Under the pieces are notes generated by a model that saw nothing but the letters and a program-made list of their open reading frames with translations, had not been told where the DNA came from and did no database searches. A stretch of DNA of 64,000 bases from Echinococcus granulosus (taxonomy: Eukaryota; Platyhelminthes; Cestoda; Cyclophyllidea; Taeniidae): the NCBI RefSeq assembly GCF_000524195.1, contig NW_020170410.1:90874-154873 (forward strand), in the 5' to 3' direction. Shown here in pieces: positions 15,580 to 28,373 of this stretch (the first letter of the stretch is position 1; each line of letters begins with the position of its first letter). The position numbers and the translations under genes are program-made.

Positions 15580-17241
15580 ATGCACGCGCTGACTGGCGTG
15601 ATCTGTGTCGCTCTTTTTGTGGCCACCTCTTGTCATGCTGCAATTCCCGGGCTGGAGGACTGTTCTACTCGTAAGTGGCTTCTCTTATTCCACTCCGTGA
15701 ACGAAGTGGAGAGGAGGAGACTTGATTTCTTCGGTTAAATCAATTCTTTTGTGCAGCTTCCAGTCGGGGGGAATTCATCGACGGTGAAATTACTCCGTGT
15801 ACTACGGATCCGTGTGTCTTGGTGAAGGGACGGAATACTTCAATAACCCTCAAATTTATCTCCAGTAAGTTTAACCTTCCCCATTTGACACTTTTACGTG
15901 ATAAAGAGGGAATCATCAAAGGTGTTTGGTTGATTAAGTGGATGTATGGTTATTACACCCGATTTCGTAAATAATTCAACCTCGCCTCTAATGATGCAGT
16001 CAATTGAATGTCTTTTACAGTGTGAAAGGACCGGATTTCAGTATTCACAGCATTTACGCTTTAGTCAGCCCTAACAATGTCTTCTCACTTTTATTGTTAA
16101 GAACTAAAGGTGGAAATAGTAGAAGTACTTAAGTAACACCGGAAACTGTTCATTTCGTATCCTCTGAAGACAATCAAGATCATTCATAGTATACGACTTA
16201 AGCAAGTCAGTGAGTACGTTCATTTTCATCACTTCGCCAAGCATAATATCCATTTGGATCCACATTTCGGGTAAAGTAGATGAAAATTGCACTCTCGGTC
16301 CGTTTTTCTTATTCGTTTTACCAATGTTCTGGAGAACCTTTATATGGAAGTTGTGAAACGGAAACCGTCAATTTCGAGGACCTCTTTTTGCTGAATAGGC
16401 GTCAACATTTGTAAAAACCTACTCATATATAGATCTTTGACTATTTAAGTAGAAATATGTGCTTTGACTCACGCATCGTGCCGATGATAACAAAGACCAG
16501 TTAAACGCACTACTTTGGTACAAAACCAGGCAATTTTTTTCACTTTCTCTTTAGCCGACGTTGTGACGGCAGGCAGGATTGTGGTCCACGGGATAATAGC
16601 CGGCATTCCAGTACCCTTCTCCCTGCCCGACGACAATCTCTGCCACTTCATTCAGTCCGGTTGTACCATCCAACCGAATTCAACCGAACAAATGGACTAC
16701 AGTCTCTATGTGAAGGAATCCTATCCCTCCGTGAGTTTACGACCTTTGCGTCTCACCTCGAAATCACGTGATTTTGAGGTCACCAAAGCACCACACTCCA
16801 TTCACCACAAAGCACCAAATAGTTTGTTTCTTGTTTGACGGAGGTAAACATACTCACGCATGCATAGTACAAATTCTTACAAATGCGACTAACTGCTCAT
16901 GCCACTTTAAGGCGAACTTGCAATGAACCAGTGACCTTCTCATACGTGATCATGTTTCTCACCCTCCTTCACGTAGGGGAAGTAGTCCGGAACTCTGACG
17001 CCTAGATATGAACAGGCGACTTTTACGCTAGCCTGCATTTTTGTAGATTCAGTTGACAATAAAATGGCAGTTGGTGAACGAGTTGGGTGTCGACCTGGTT
17101 TGTGTCAAGTTTCCGGCTAAGCTGTCTCCAACGCCACCGTCCGAGTCATGGACACCACCACATGCATCACCACCCGAGACATTAATTGGACATCTACGCC
17201 GTATTCTAGGCAAATTGCTACTTTTTGGGAGTCGTGACTAA
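15580..17241 (+). CDS. NPC2: NPC2-like ML-domain sterol/lipid-binding secreted protein
   Basis: Four exons: 15580-15670, 15757-15864, 16555-16730 and 17047-17241, giving 189 residues. The first 20 or so residues (ending TSCHAAIP) form a signal peptide. All six cysteines of the NPC2 fold are present: C28, C45, C50, C96, C103 and C144, which in NPC2 pair 1-6, 2-3 and 4-5. VVHGIIAGIPVPFSLP is the classic NPC2 core, and KESYPS, then QLTIKWQLV, completes the beta-sandwich. N57 lies in an N-T-S glycosylation site. NPC2 binds cholesterol in the lysosome lumen; parasite ML proteins may instead carry host lipids. Unusual is a C-terminal extension of about 40 residues after the last cysteine, Pro/Ser-rich then basic-hydrophobic (HLRRILGKLLLF). 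Vertebrate NPC2 has 151 residues and no such tail. The final exon's frame is closed by TAA at 17239-17241. Confidence 0.92.
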
Positions 17242-18527
17242 CCGCACCTCAAACGTGTGACTGTCTGACTGCAACTTTACTGGTTGTCTAACAAAAAATG
17301 TGTGATTTTGATTCCGTTCTCGTTGTGGTTAATAAGAACTCCTGTCAAGTGTGTAACTTATTGCTATTCCCCATAATTTTTTTTGGTCATTAGTAAAGTT
17401 ATGTGGCATTTACTCGCACTATAAATGCAATCCTTACGAGCAAACTCAAGTCACACACTTTGTAAGTAAATCCCCGTTCTCCACGTCGGCTCTGTGAAGC
17501 TGGCATTCAACATCTCTAGCCTTAAATTATTAGGTTTTGATTACAAAAGATGCACCGAGTGCCAGAAGACTACGAATGAATGTCATTTCTAGCGTAAAAG
17601 CGGTTTCATAAGGTGTAGCCACCGTAGTGATTCAATATCGCGCCCAACCGCTTTCCCAACCACGCGATTACTTCTTTTCCCGCAGGCTGACTTCCACAAA
17701 ATGGTACGGCCTTCAAAATATGCCAATAGTCTCCCATCTCTTCTCTAAGTTAGTGACACATGCTCCTCCAAACTACCTTGGCTGATTGTGACTTCGATGA
17801 AGACTTGGGGCGCTACACGGCACTATTTTAAACGGTTTTATTTCAACATAGTAGGCACAGACTCAACAGAAAGTTTATCAGAAGTAGTTCCTTCATTCAG
17901 CCTTCCTTGTGAGGAAAATTGTATTTCTAAGCTCCCAAGTAGAAAATTGTCGCAGCACCCTTATTCTTCCATGAAGTCGTAAAAAGTCAGTAACATGGCA
18001 TAAAATACATCAATGGAACCACCAGAATGGATCCAAAACGTCGCTGCTCGGGGGAACAAAGTGGCTGAATAGTAAATTAAACAAGCCGCCAGTTCAATAC
18101 ATTGCTACCAATTATTTATTCGAACCCTTTTAGCGCTGAATGATGTAAGAGGGGACGTAAGCGAGGTGATTCAAATTAATTTTACAAGATAATGTAGTTT
18201 TGCGTCGCAAACACTCAAATTAAATGTATTTTACAATGTGAAAAATTTTTATTAAATCTGTGATGCGTGTTAAAAGGTTATAACTCGTGATTTCTAAAAT
18301 CCCAACGCAAGAAATGTGGTTCCGGAACTTGTTAAGGCGTTTTAATTAATAAAGTAAAAATCAAAAAATAAAATTGTCAAAATCTAAAAGCTCAGGCAGA
18401 GACTCAAAGGAACTCTTTTTTTACCAATTGTTCTGTATTATTGAGGCTTGTTTAAATGTACCAGATGTTCATATTCTGGTTCCGTAGTCAAAAACAGTTC
18501 CGCGTTGAGCCTCTCGGTGTCACATCG
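17242..18527. other. Intergenic between NPC2-like gene and eIF4G
   Basis: AT-rich DNA holding the NPC2 3' UTR and the eIF4G promoter. No additional exon, RNA gene or repeat copy recognised. Confidence 0.45.
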
Positions 18528-21500
18528 ATGAGTAACACATATCAGTATAGTGACAACAGGTAGGCTGTCGGATTGTGTTCATTTATATTCATTATCTATT
18601 TAGAAATGGTTACCCTCAAACGCCAGACCAACAAGTAAGCTTATGCATGATTTGCGTTTGGTCGTAAAAACTTTGTGTTATTTGCACAACTTTTCTGTTT
18701 TTTTGCAGCAGTACATGTCGCAGATGAACGCAATGCGTAGGTTTGGTATTGTAATTATTAAGTTTCTTAGCTTTTATGTATTTTCCGGCTCCAATGCCCT
18801 ACTTGCAAACTGCGCCTATCTACTCACAGCAACTGTACTCTCAGTCTTCAGCTCAGATGCCGCCGATGGCACATCCTCAAGCTCAGATGCAGACTTTTAA
18901 CCAGAGTGTGGTTCCTGCTGCGGTTCCTCAGCAGCAAGTTATATCCACGCCTACCGTCAGTCATAATCCACCTCCACCTCGTAAAACATTGGAGATCAAA
19001 GATCCCCAATCGGGTGAATTACTTGATTTTGGGAAGCTTAAAAGTGAAAAAAAAACGAGTTCTGAAACGTTGACCTCTGTCCCAGCTGAACCATCAGTTC
19101 CCGTAAAAATTAGGACTCCACCTCCGAAGGATTTAAAAATCCTCCCTGATCCCGAATCGAATGTCTCCACGGATGTAATTCCTCCGCAAACAATTGATAC
19201 GCTTCCCGAAAACAAACCCGACTTTTCTTTAAACTCGGAAGAGGAAATAACCTCAAACAAGGATTCTCACGAAACCGACGATTCGAAGCAGGAAATCCCG
19301 CTGGAAAGTGATGCTACCAGCACTGATACCTCAGCAAATGACATTGATGTTGATGCGCAGGAATTATCACAAGATAGCAAAGATAAGGAATCGTCGGCTG
19401 CTGAGGATCAACCTATTGATGCGTCACCTCAATGTAACAAGAGAATTGAAAGGGTGGGATCGGATTCCTCTAGTAATACTCAAAAGTATAATCGGGAGCA
19501 ACTCATTTCAATAAGAAGTACTACCAATTTTTCGAATTATCCTTCTCCACCGATGTCAGTAGTGACAGCTTTTGGTGGTAATTCTCAACGACACAAGGGT
19601 CGTGCGGGTCTCAGGCCTCAGAGCAGACGCGTATTGACGTTCAATACAGAGACAGTTGTGCTTGATGAGGTTGAAAATGCGTACAAGCCGTCACACTTGA
19701 AGAAGCCTGAGGATATTCCTGCAGATCGTCTATCACAGTTATCTCGAGATTTAAACGTTATTCTGAATCGGCTTATCCATGAAAACGTGTTGGGCGTGGT
19801 AGATGACGTCAAGAAAATTGGTGTTAAAGGCGAAGATGAAGTCAATTGTTTAGTTAATGCCATTACTAACAAGGTAACTGTGATTAAGTAATTATGATTT
19901 TTAGGCTACTCGGCAAGCATTGTATAGTGAAGCATTTGCGAAGCTATGTAAGGCGCTTTCTGAGGTGAGTTGCTGTGGTTATTTTAAGCAAGTTTTTTTA
20001 GGCCGATATAGATGGCTTCCGGGAACGGCTAATAAAGGCCACCGGTGACTTATTTTCTACTCCATTAGAAGTTCACATTGATAATGTGAAGGCACGTATA
20101 GATGAAAAAATACGGGAAACAAATGATGAGAAGGTCAAGAAGATGTTAGAGGAAGATCGCGAAACTGTCATTACGAAGAAGCGCGAAGCCTTCTTTGGAA
20201 TCATGCGATTCTTCAGTTTCCTGTACTTACACGACGTCATTCCGCCCAAAGTATTCACGGATGCACTGAGACCGTTTGCGAAGCCTAAATCGCAGGATGA
20301 CGTTTTGGCGCTCCTGACTTGTCTTGACATTTGCGGCGAAACAATGGACGCCAGGAAAGTTTTCTTGATCAATAGTTGTATCAGTGGCCTGGAAAATGCA
20401 AGGAAAGTGTTGAAAATGGAGCAATACGTCCAGTACAAGATAATTGCTCTCGTTGAACTACGTCAGAACAATTGGAAAAAGTCAGAATCCGTTCCACCCC
20501 CACAAACAGCCACATTACCTCGTTCTAATTCAAGTAGGGATAGCTTAGTACGCCGCGTACAGACGCACAATGTCCCGCGTAAGGTCTCTTCTACAGTTAA
20601 ACCCACAACAGGCAAAATGGGTGACTCAAAAACTCCAATTGATACCAAAAATCTTGCGGTTTCGAGTTTTGGCAGCAGATCGAGCTATCTTGGACCTCAG
20701 TTTGATTGGAGTCAGGGCAGCAAGGCGCAACCAAGGTATCGTACTTTACTAGTCATCTTTTTGTTTAGGCAGCCAAAATCTGGCACAGCCAGTGAATCTG
20801 ACAATGGGAGGGAATCTAGAGCGTCCAGTGTGTCTACGATCAAACGGGAGACCAGTCAGACCTCTCAATTCAAGATTGATGAAGCTCTGACTGCTAAGGA
20901 AGCTATACGAGACGCGATCGATGCTTTCATGAATTCAGATACCCCAAAAGTAGGTTCTAGTCCTTTTTTAAACATTATGTTTAGTTCGATTTGCTTTTGC
21001 GGGAATCCGAAAAGAAAGAGTTTGTTAAGGAAATTCTATGCAGAGCACTAGAGGGAAAGGCTGATGAACGGCGGATGTTTGTAAATATACTTTCTCATTT
21101 GTACTCTAAACGCCAACTGAATGACGGACAGATGGAATACGGGTGGGTTACGAATTGTGACTATTTTGTTGCTCCTTCATGTGATTTTGCTCCTTAGTGC
21201 CGCGGGCCTTAACTATGTTCATCGACAGTTATGAACATCTTTTCTATGGCTGTTTTTCAAAATGCTCACTTTAGATTTGACCTCTAGAACACAGATATCC
21301 ATTCATGCATGAAATTGCCTTCTAGGTTCGCCCAGTCGTTAGAATTCATTGATGAGGTTGACTGTCCAAAGCTCGGTGTATTTTTCGGTGAATTACTCAG
21401 TTCCATGGTGATATCCTCACCAGTTGACTTAACCAAAATCGTCAAGTTAATCGATATGCTACCAGGAGAGAAATATAAACGGGAGGCCCTGGCCCAGTGC

Positions 21501-22406
21501 ATCAAGTTTGCGGCGGACCGCATCGGCGAGCGTGAAATCGCAATCAGTGCTAACAAGACTCTGACAGAAGGGCTACCCTGGGGTAGTGAGAAGGCATTTA
21601 CCGAGTCGAGCTTTTTGAAACTTTACCATATTGAATTCATCACGACGACGCCGCCACCTTCGGCGTCGGCTTCTGCCTCTGTGAATTCTGTTAAGCAGTG
21701 GCGCGAGGCAACGCCGCGTGCATCATCCTCTACCGGCGACCCTTCAGTAAGTGATCTTATCGACAAGTGTCTTCAGCAAATGGACTTGAAGGAGTTGGTA
21801 TCCATTTGCTCACAGAATTCTAAATCGAAAGATGCGGAGCAATACTTGAGGAAAATCTTTGCGCATGGTCGGGGTAAGTCAGTGTTATCGTAGTTGTTTC
21901 CCTTCATATTTCACCTAGGTCGTGTTAAATTGTTTTCTATCCTTACATTCTAGGTCTACAAAGGAAAGAGATCGATTCTTTGGTACCAGTCGTGAAAATT
22001 TTCATTCATCCCACGCCAGATAGCGAGCGATTATTAGTGTTTACCCTACAAAAATCCGTCGGTGAGTTTTTACTTTTCCCTGAATTTATTAATGTTTGCC
22101 TTTGTTAAATCAACATAGTTTGAAGACAGCAGTACCGTTCATACTTGTGCGTAGATGATAGGGATATTATCATTTGTTCGTAGCACAGTAGCGCAGTTTA
22201 TATTCTGGGATATTAATCCATTGGTTTAGTTACGAGGCTCTGTCTTATTTACAGATAACAAGGAAGTTTTCAAGGCGTGGCTTCAATCCTTAGTGCAGCA
22301 GAAACTTTTAACTCCGCAGTCCCTTAGTGCGTACGCTCAGGATAAACGCACACCGACCGCATACAAGGACGTGGCTGTTCAAATCTTACGCAAATGTCGG
22401 CCGTGA
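18528..22406 (+). CDS. EIF4G: Eukaryotic translation initiation factor 4 gamma (eIF4G)
   Basis: Scaffold of the cap-binding complex that joins eIF4E, eIF4A and eIF3 in the cytoplasm. Eleven exons: 18528-18559, 18604-18634, 18709-18736, 18771-19873, 19905-19964, 20002-20735, 20769-20949, 20985-21142, 21326-21873, 21954-22061 and 22255-22406, giving 1044 residues. Four introns are 31, 37, 33 and 35 nt. The N-terminal third is Gln/Pro/Ser-rich. KYNREQLISI (near 19485-19512) fits the eIF4E-binding pattern Y-x4-L-hydrophobic. The MIF4G domain runs from LSRDLNVILNRL through FFSFLYLHDVIPP to YKIIALVELRQNNW. The MA3 domain begins near KIDEALTAKEAIRD. A shortened C-terminal part (KEVFKAWLQSLVQQKLL to the end) may be a reduced W2 region, but I see no acidic AA-box end. 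The first three exons are very small; the start ATG at 18528 rests on consistent splice phases. The adjacent genes on the + strand are unrelated. Confidence 0.92.
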
Positions 22407-25400
22407 GCAACGCACTTCCGGGCATCGCTTTTCTTCCACATTGCATATTTTCTCTTCGGCTCCCCACATTTCATCCCAAACCTTTGTGTGTATGGCTATA
22501 TTTATATACTGTGGAGCGCGCAACTTCAGTCTGCGAAATCCCCCTCCCCCCGCAACATCGTTAATCCTCCGAAGAGGAACTTGTATAGATTCAGATTTGT
22601 TGATTGATACCTTCTTCTGGATGTGTAGAAAATTTTGGTGCTTTGTATACAATTGGCAATGTTCGGAGTTGTGTGGGTTGAACTAAATGGGGTGAGTTTG
22701 CTTCGTTTCCGATCCTTCCTCTTGGTTATTCGTCGGACAGTGATTTTTTCTCTATTCATGCTTGACTGGCATGCTTTTTGGTTTTTGCAAATTTCTAACC
22801 GTGTAAAGGTTTTTCTAGTTATCAAATTTCCGGTAGTTGAGCGGACTTGTTTGGTATTCAGAATTTTGAAGTTCATTCTTTGAATTTCTCTGTTAGGTAG
22901 ACCTGAGCAGGGATATAAAAGACGGGAAACAGAATAGCGGACTAGACTATCGGTAATTGCGCCGTTGACTTCCATTGTGTGCGAATGCGGAAAGTGGTGC
23001 TTTACTCTTTCGGATTCCGATGTATTAATGATGTAGAGAATGTGCCGTTGTAGCCCCTAGAGGGGTGGCCACTTCTCCCTAACTTTCAGCTTGGATCAAC
23101 CGAAAAGGGTGGATTTTCCATCGAAGGGCAGTAATTAACACGAGCGCCATGGCACGTTCGTTTATCGCGTGTGCGCAAGGCGTAGCTCCATGCCTCCCTT
23201 TTTATTGGTTGGCAATGCTGAGGGTACAGTAGCGTCTCTAGGTCAATCTGCCTGCGTGAACAACTGGAATTGGACGTGTAACCCACGCGCTTCTCGGCAT
23301 GCTTTGAGCGTGTGCTTCTGACGCCATTTTAGCCGTATGACCGGCTACTACGTTGCACACACTTATTCACATTCGCACCTTGAGGTGGATAGCGCGACTT
23401 TTTTGACACATTTGTTAAGCTTTATCTGGCCTATTCTATCAGTTAGCTAGCTGCGAAGATCAGGACAGCCTATTCCCTAATCCGTGTTATGATCTGTTTT
23501 CATCCAAATTCGGCTGGAATCCCTTTTTTATGGTTTCGTGGCTTATTTCAATCCAGGCCTAGGCATCGATAACTACGCTTTCCCCTGCCACTTTCCACGG
23601 GCAATTTCTTTTAGTCGTGGGGTTTTACACATTGACGGGCAGATTTGACGGTTTCACGTTTTGTGCTACCATGCCAAGCGTTAGGTTAGAGATTGGATTT
23701 GATAAACCGAGCCGAATCGTGGTGACTTATGTGAGGCAAAACTACAATGTGGCACTCGATCATTGTTCACTACTCAGAGTGCACACTTCTAGTGAATGAA
23801 ATTGGTGCCTTCAAAGACATTTTCATTCCCCAGTCCCCTCGAAATTCCTGTTTGCACGGCAGTGTCGCTTTTCAGGCTATTATTGGGGATGCTTTTGTCA
23901 TTATAGGACGAACGCTGAGGAAGGCGAGTGGTTTACTCTTGGAGGAGCATCCATTTGGTCACGGCAGCTGAGGAGGTTTGTGCTGAACCCAGCATACCTA
24001 TCATTTGCCATTAAATGCGCACGCATGGAAAGTGTTAGTAGAGTAGGCGCCATGATAGTTGTTGATTGTATAAATGCCCGAGTGAGTTACCTGCTAAGGT
24101 GCGTATGTATGCAGAGACAGTTTGTCACCAACTCATTGCGACTTCTTGCGTGAGACTCGCCACGGAACTGTCAGATGTTTATTTGATGTATTTTGGGTCA
24201 CATTGGTTATGATCACGTGGATCAGGGCTGGATTTATCGCCAAGCCAACTAACACTGCGAGGGGAGGGTTGAGCCGCCATGGCTACTCTAACCATGTGTG
24301 CATGTTTCTATTTGATGTGTCAAATGTCGTAGGTTGGAATGAACTTTGTAGTAAGTGAAATGAGCACGGCACACCAACTGATCAAACCAGTCATTGGATT
24401 TTAATGTCCGTACCTGTGATTGTGTAAGCATCCCGAATTTTTATAAAGGCGACTGAATATGACCTCCCTCGCCATGCTCGCGAACAGTGGGAGCGTGACC
24501 GGCGCCTCACAGCTGGTGACTTTCCGCCCAGGTCAAGGTTTGACACGATGTGGTCATGCTGGCATTCATGGAGGTGTGCATGCTATGACTCGGGTTTACC
24601 GACTTGTTGGTTAGATTCACTCAACCCAAAAGCGGCTCAGGAGCAAAATAACCTGACCGATACCTACGAGAAAACTTGAATTATTTCACCTTTGGCTTTT
24701 TGATAATGCTGCAGATGCTCTTGCTGCGATCAGCCTTGGAAGTGCAGGTCAGGTACGTTCGAAAAACGCCATACTGAAGCCTGTTTATAGACCGAGTAGG
24801 ACCTCGTGATTCTACTTTGACTTCTCATCAGTTGTATAAAATCTTAGATGTGTACTAGAGAGGGCTAAAAAGGACTTTATCCATCGCGTGTTCATTTGTT
24901 TTTTTTTCGGTGAATCAAAACAAAAGTTGGTGATCAGCTGAAAATCGGGACCTGTGCTAGTCGTTGATTTGAGGCCTTGGCGATGAATCGCCCTACCAAC
25001 GCCCGCACTGAAGGTTACTCCACCAAAGTGTTCCATTATGATGAAGTGCAAAGGAAGAAAAAATTAAGGTCAAATACGTGGTTTCGTGAATCACTGCCCC
25101 ATCGAGGCTCGTACCAAGCGGTCTAAAGTTGTGCCTTCGCAGTTTACTGCAAAGTAAACGCCGTCTGAGTCCGCTCCAACACATCTACACCCTTGATGAT
25201 GCTACTGCGCATTTTAAATTTGCCTTTTTTTTGGAGACCTAAACGGTGAAGCTTTGCAAAATACACCACTTGTACACTTTATTGTCCATTTCTTCACAAT
25301 GCGTGTCTTTATGAAAGAGCAAGTATTCGCCTTGCCTTGCTGCTAGAGTGTGGAGAGTGACTTTGCCAACAGGCAGACATGGCGTAGAAACCAGTACAGT

Positions 25401-26632
25401 GTGAAACGTGGTATGTGATCGGTGCGTGTGTGGTGCGATTTGCGTTGGACAAATGCCATCAGAATTACACTTAGCCCTGATCTGAAGGCTAAATTTAGTA
25501 GAATAATGAACGAGTGGTCTCCTCACTTTTTTCCCTGAACAACTTTCCCCCTTCCAAGCTGAAATCGAAAACAGGCGACTTTTGGCTGCACACGCAATTT
25601 GGCAGCAGATCTACTAAAATACGCACTATAGGAGGATGTAACAGAGCGACTAACGACCTCCATTTTATGCTCACGCGGACAGACGCCGAATGACCTGAAA
25701 GTCATGCCGACCGGAGATGAGCACGGAAACGCGCGTAACCACCTCTACTACCGAAGATGCACCCCACGAGATTTGTGCAATGAGGAGGGCGGAAAGAAGG
25801 GGGTGAAGGAAAAGTTGGGAATTAGGGTCTCCCATCCGCGTAGGTGCGTGAGAAGCAGTCGCCCCTCCCTCCCTTCCCGCTCCGCCTCTTATAGGAGTTG
25901 GCACCACGCCAGACGAATGCACAGACGTACGTGCAAGGCCTACGGCGAATGAACGTGGCATGTAGATTTGTGTGTGTTTGTGTCGATTAAATCTTAAAAC
26001 TGTGCAATGAATCGTGTGGAAGCGGTGTACAGAGCAAGCGCTCTTCAACACCTGCATAAAAACAGTTGTTTTTTTTAGTTGCCAAACTAAACCACACTTA
26101 TGGTTTGATAGAGAAGGGGACACTGATCCTCGATATCGCCGAATCCCCTGCTTCTTCTTCCTCAATATCGTCTTCAAAATCATACCAGTCAACGTTCATT
26201 TGGCATTTTGGAATACATGTCCGAATTTTTGCTATTTTTAGTCTAAACTATGCCAAATTCCATATTTTCCAGGTTAGTACGTAATGAAGGTGTTAATCAA
26301 TGAAAAGCACTTCTTTCCCTTTGAACCTCCAATTGGTTCTTCCTTGTCAGCCCTTTCTTGAATCACAGCACGAACAATGATACACAATGGTTTTAATGCC
26401 AAGAAAGCTGCGTAATGACAATGGCTGAGTCTTTTTACAGCCTCAGGAGTCGTAGGTAGGGTTAATGTTTATCCCTCTGTGCCTTCTATAAATAAACCAC
26501 GGTTGTGCTCCACTACGACCGAAACATTGCAATCAAAGCAACGCTAATTTTGCTGTTCAAAGTACTGTAATCACGCAGGTGTTTACAGACATCTTGTAAC
26601 ATTTAACTGTGCTGCATTCTGGATGAAGGCAC

Positions 26633-26779
26633 TGCAGCGCCTTGGAGTCTTTCCTGAAGACGGAGGAGGGCTACTGGCGTGGCCCGAAGGTCATACGGCC
26701 CAGCGGAAGTACAATAGCGCGGCGCCCTAGGTTCCCGTGAAACCAACACCTGAGAGAGTTAAAGAATCAAGGCATTACA
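26633..26779 (-). repeat. LTR-like terminal unit, internally deleted, copy 4
   Basis: Read on the - strand it fits the family order. On the + strand it starts TGCAGCGCCTTGGAGTCTT, continues CCTGAAGACG, jumps over about 45 bp of the consensus, then shows GGGCTACTGGCGTGGCCC and ends near GGCATTACA. Length is 147 bp against about 195 bp. No matching flanking duplication was seen. Confidence 0.65.
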
Positions 26780-27317
26780 ACTGGTTTTAAGAAAATTGCA
26801 GTATTTGATAAACACAAATTTTTCACGCCAACAATCAACCCTGCATTGACAACCCATTCAGTTGAAAAGCAAATGCCTAGCCTCCCAATTCTCAAGATGA
26901 CTGGCAAATTTTTATTTTGTGCCATCTATTAAGTAAGGCGCATTCTGTCCCAGGTTGTCGTTGTTAGGAGGTAAAAATTCTGTGAAAACCAGTTGTCCAT
27001 TTTTAGTAATGTGGCAACACAATTCTCTCTTCATTCTTCTTTTTCAATGCAGTAGACAAATAACTGAACAGTCTTTGCTTTTACCACGCCTGAGGCGGTA
27101 GGATTGTGTGATAGTACGACTTGCTGCAAAAAAGTGCACGGAAATAGTAAAACTTTCTTGGTTGGAAGTAAACCCTTATCAAGTGCCACCATTTCGTTGA
27201 TCATCGGTGTATTTGCTGCTCTTGTCAACGGAGTCTCACCCCGATCAGTATGCAATGCTATTGACGCAACAAAATGTGAAAATTAAAGGTGATATTAGAG
27301 CAGATAAATGAAACTTC

Positions 27318-27510
27318 CGTAATGTTTTTGGTTGCTTATTTACCTCCTTGTTTTGGTTTCTCGAGGATTTTAGGCTCCTCTGGGCGACATGACTTTTGGG
27401 TCACGCCAATAGCTCTCACCCAGCCTCCTCTCAGGCACATCGGCAATGCAAATTCTACCCAAGTATTATGTCGCCTTTCGACTTCAGGGAAGACTTAGGG
27501 TACTTTTACA
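27318..27510 (+). repeat. LTR-like terminal unit, copy 5
   Basis: A 193-bp diverged copy. The left end CGTAATG stands for the family TGTAATA. The right half is well kept: CCCAAGTATTATGTCGCC, then GACTTCAGGGAAGACTT and the end TTTTACA. No target duplication is visible. Confidence 0.75.
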
Positions 27511-27869
27511 AAAACTATTTATTATAGCCTTTGAATTGATAATTACCTATACGAGGGTGTCAGTTCACAAAGAGGTGTAAAATGTAAAAATCAGGCATTG
27601 GCATGTCACACCATGGGAATATAAGCCGAGTTCCTTTATGGTTTGTAAATTTCCAGAAATAACTTGAATTTTTATGAGTTGAATTTTGGATTTAATCACC
27701 CTCTTACATCTGAGGGAATAATAGCAAATGACCATTTAGGCGATTGAAAAATGCGAGTTGTTGTCAACTATACCGGCAATAATGGCTAAATTTGGGCACC
27801 GTTGTGATGTAGTAAGTTAAAAATTCAAATATCTTCTAGCATTTACAGGGCAGTGAGTAATACCAGTTA

Positions 27870-27985
27870 TTAGTGCTGGTTAATCGTAATGATGAATGGT
27901 TCGGAGGCCACACCGCCCAGCAGAAGCACAAAGGCGGAGCTGTGAGTACCCGCCAAACCGAAACGAAGAGTTAAGCAAATAGCCA
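27870..27985 (-). repeat. LTR-like terminal unit fragment, copy 6
   Basis: A fragment matching the - strand copy at 61.28-61.40 kb: TTCGGAGGCCAC, GCGGAGCTGTGAGT and CGAAGAGTTAAGC align with the corresponding stretches there in the same order. Both ends are uncertain. Confidence 0.5.
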
Positions 27986-28179
27986 TTTGGTTGCCAAATT
28001 TATAGGCATGAGTAACGAGAGGTAAACACGTTTTGTGAGTGGTTTGCACTAAATTAAGGTTTGTGTGAGTGAATTAGTTTTACTAAGGGCGGAGATTTTT
28101 GATCGGTTGAGTTGATGATGCTTCGCTTTAAGGACTGTCGTCTGACGATGGTGAATAGCATTCCACAAATTTGCAATAC

Positions 28180-28373
28180 TGCATTTGGTTGCTTAACTCC
28201 CGGGTTTTGGCTACGCGGACACTTAAGTCCCCGCAATTACACTTCCGCTGGGTGGCATGGCCTCCGAGACATAGGAATAATTCTCCTCCCCGCCCCTTTT
28301 GAGCATTTGCAATACATATTTGCCCCTGTCATTGTGACTTCAGTTATCTTCAGGCGAGGCTCAGAGCGCTGCA
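28180..28373 (+). repeat. LTR-like terminal unit, copy 7
   Basis: A 194-bp copy beginning TGCATTTGGTTGCTTAACTC, with GCGGACACTTAAG shared exactly with the reverse complement of the 61.3-kb copy, and ending GAGCGCTGCA. Together with the latter it suggests a subfamily with TGCA rather than TGTA ends. Confidence 0.7.

Noticed and set aside
22526..22975. 149-codon open frame on the - strand behind eIF4G
   Set aside because: Basic, random-like sequence without a family; lies over the eIF4G 3' UTR.
25671..26192. Long open frame on the - strand (173 codons)
   Set aside because: Composition is random-like, no domain, and it overlaps repeats of simple composition; no splice support.
26098..26199. 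33-codon acidic open frame on the - strand
   Set aside because: Too short to be separated from chance; no upstream or downstream exon could be joined with consistent phase.
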